Assembly (NCBI RefSeq): GCF_900249755.1
Contig: NZ_LT976853.1
Coordinates: 2,391,274-2,455,273 of the forward strand
Origin: Cupriavidus taiwanensis
GTDB taxonomy: Bacteria; Pseudomonadota; Gammaproteobacteria; Burkholderiales; Burkholderiaceae
Length of the DNA: 64,000 bases
Reading direction: 5' to 3'
In this document: positions 63,994-64,000 of the stretch, in pieces
How positions within the stretch are numbered: the first letter of the stretch is position 1
How the letters are laid out: each line of letters begins with the position of its first letter
The notes under the pieces: generated by a model
Told to the model about the DNA's origin: nothing
Seen by the model: the letters and a program-made list of their open reading frames with translations, nothing else
Database searches by the model: none
Position numbers and translations under genes: made by a program

Positions 63994-64000
63994 GGGAATG

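Overview
The window is about 64 kb of high-GC chromosomal DNA from a beta-proteobacterium. The gene order matches what I remember of Cupriavidus, close to C. necator: rlmE-ftsH-folP-glmM-pstSCA, carA-carB-greA, gloB/rnhA-dnaQ, a glycerol ABC operon, and acsA beside a sodium:solute symporter. The genus call rests on gene content and memory, not on a search. I see no rRNA, CRISPR array, insertion sequence, integrase or prophage gene.

Layout. 1-10 kb: housekeeping genes on the minus strand, namely pstA (cut by the window edge), pstC, pstS behind two Pho boxes, glmM, folP, ftsH (TTG start) and rlmE, then yhbY on plus and a DUF4149 membrane gene and greA on minus. 10-15.5 kb: carB, a LysE/LeuE-type exporter and carA, read from one strong promoter with a leader of about 220 nt. 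15.8-23.7 kb: an aerobic aromatic acyl-CoA catabolic operon (monooxygenase/reductase fusion, SDR, enoyl-CoA hydratase, acyl-CoA dehydrogenase, aryl-CoA ligase, thioesterase, RidA-like protein), best read as 2-aminobenzoate degradation. 23.8-31 kb: prpE, mltD, gloB, a methyltransferase, rnhA, dnaQ and tRNA-Val(CAC). 31-33 kb: a membrane diguanylate cyclase followed by a paired REP-like palindrome. 33-46 kb: glycerol uptake and catabolism (glpSTPQUV, glpR, glpK, glpD), with purU and a DUF4743/Nudix gene placed between glpR and glpK. 45.7-49.2 kb: a run of small envelope and hypothetical genes, including MliC-like and LprI-like proteins. 49.4-51.8 kb: a YfiRNB-type periplasm-to-c-di-GMP signalling operon. 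52-53.6 kb: a class IV aminotransferase and a GNAT acetyltransferase. 53.8-59.5 kb: a base-composition-distinct cassette (two-domain metallophosphoesterase, Bug-type binding protein, SulP transporter, convergent GntR regulator). 59.7-64 kb: tRNA-Ser(GGA), a large sodium:solute symporter with an EF-hand-like loop, and acsA.

The most interesting stretch is the 53.8-59.5 kb cassette. A near-identical 21-bp site built on ATCCA-N3-TGGAT lies at the phosphoesterase promoter and again over the start codon of the GntR gene. This suggests a self-contained substrate-inducible unit with an unknown substrate. Second is the aromatic-CoA operon, whose RidA-like member lacks the arginine that classical RidA proteins use to hold a carboxylate, which would suit a CoA-thioester enamine. 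Positions and motifs come from direct reading; functions come from recognising families and from gene context.
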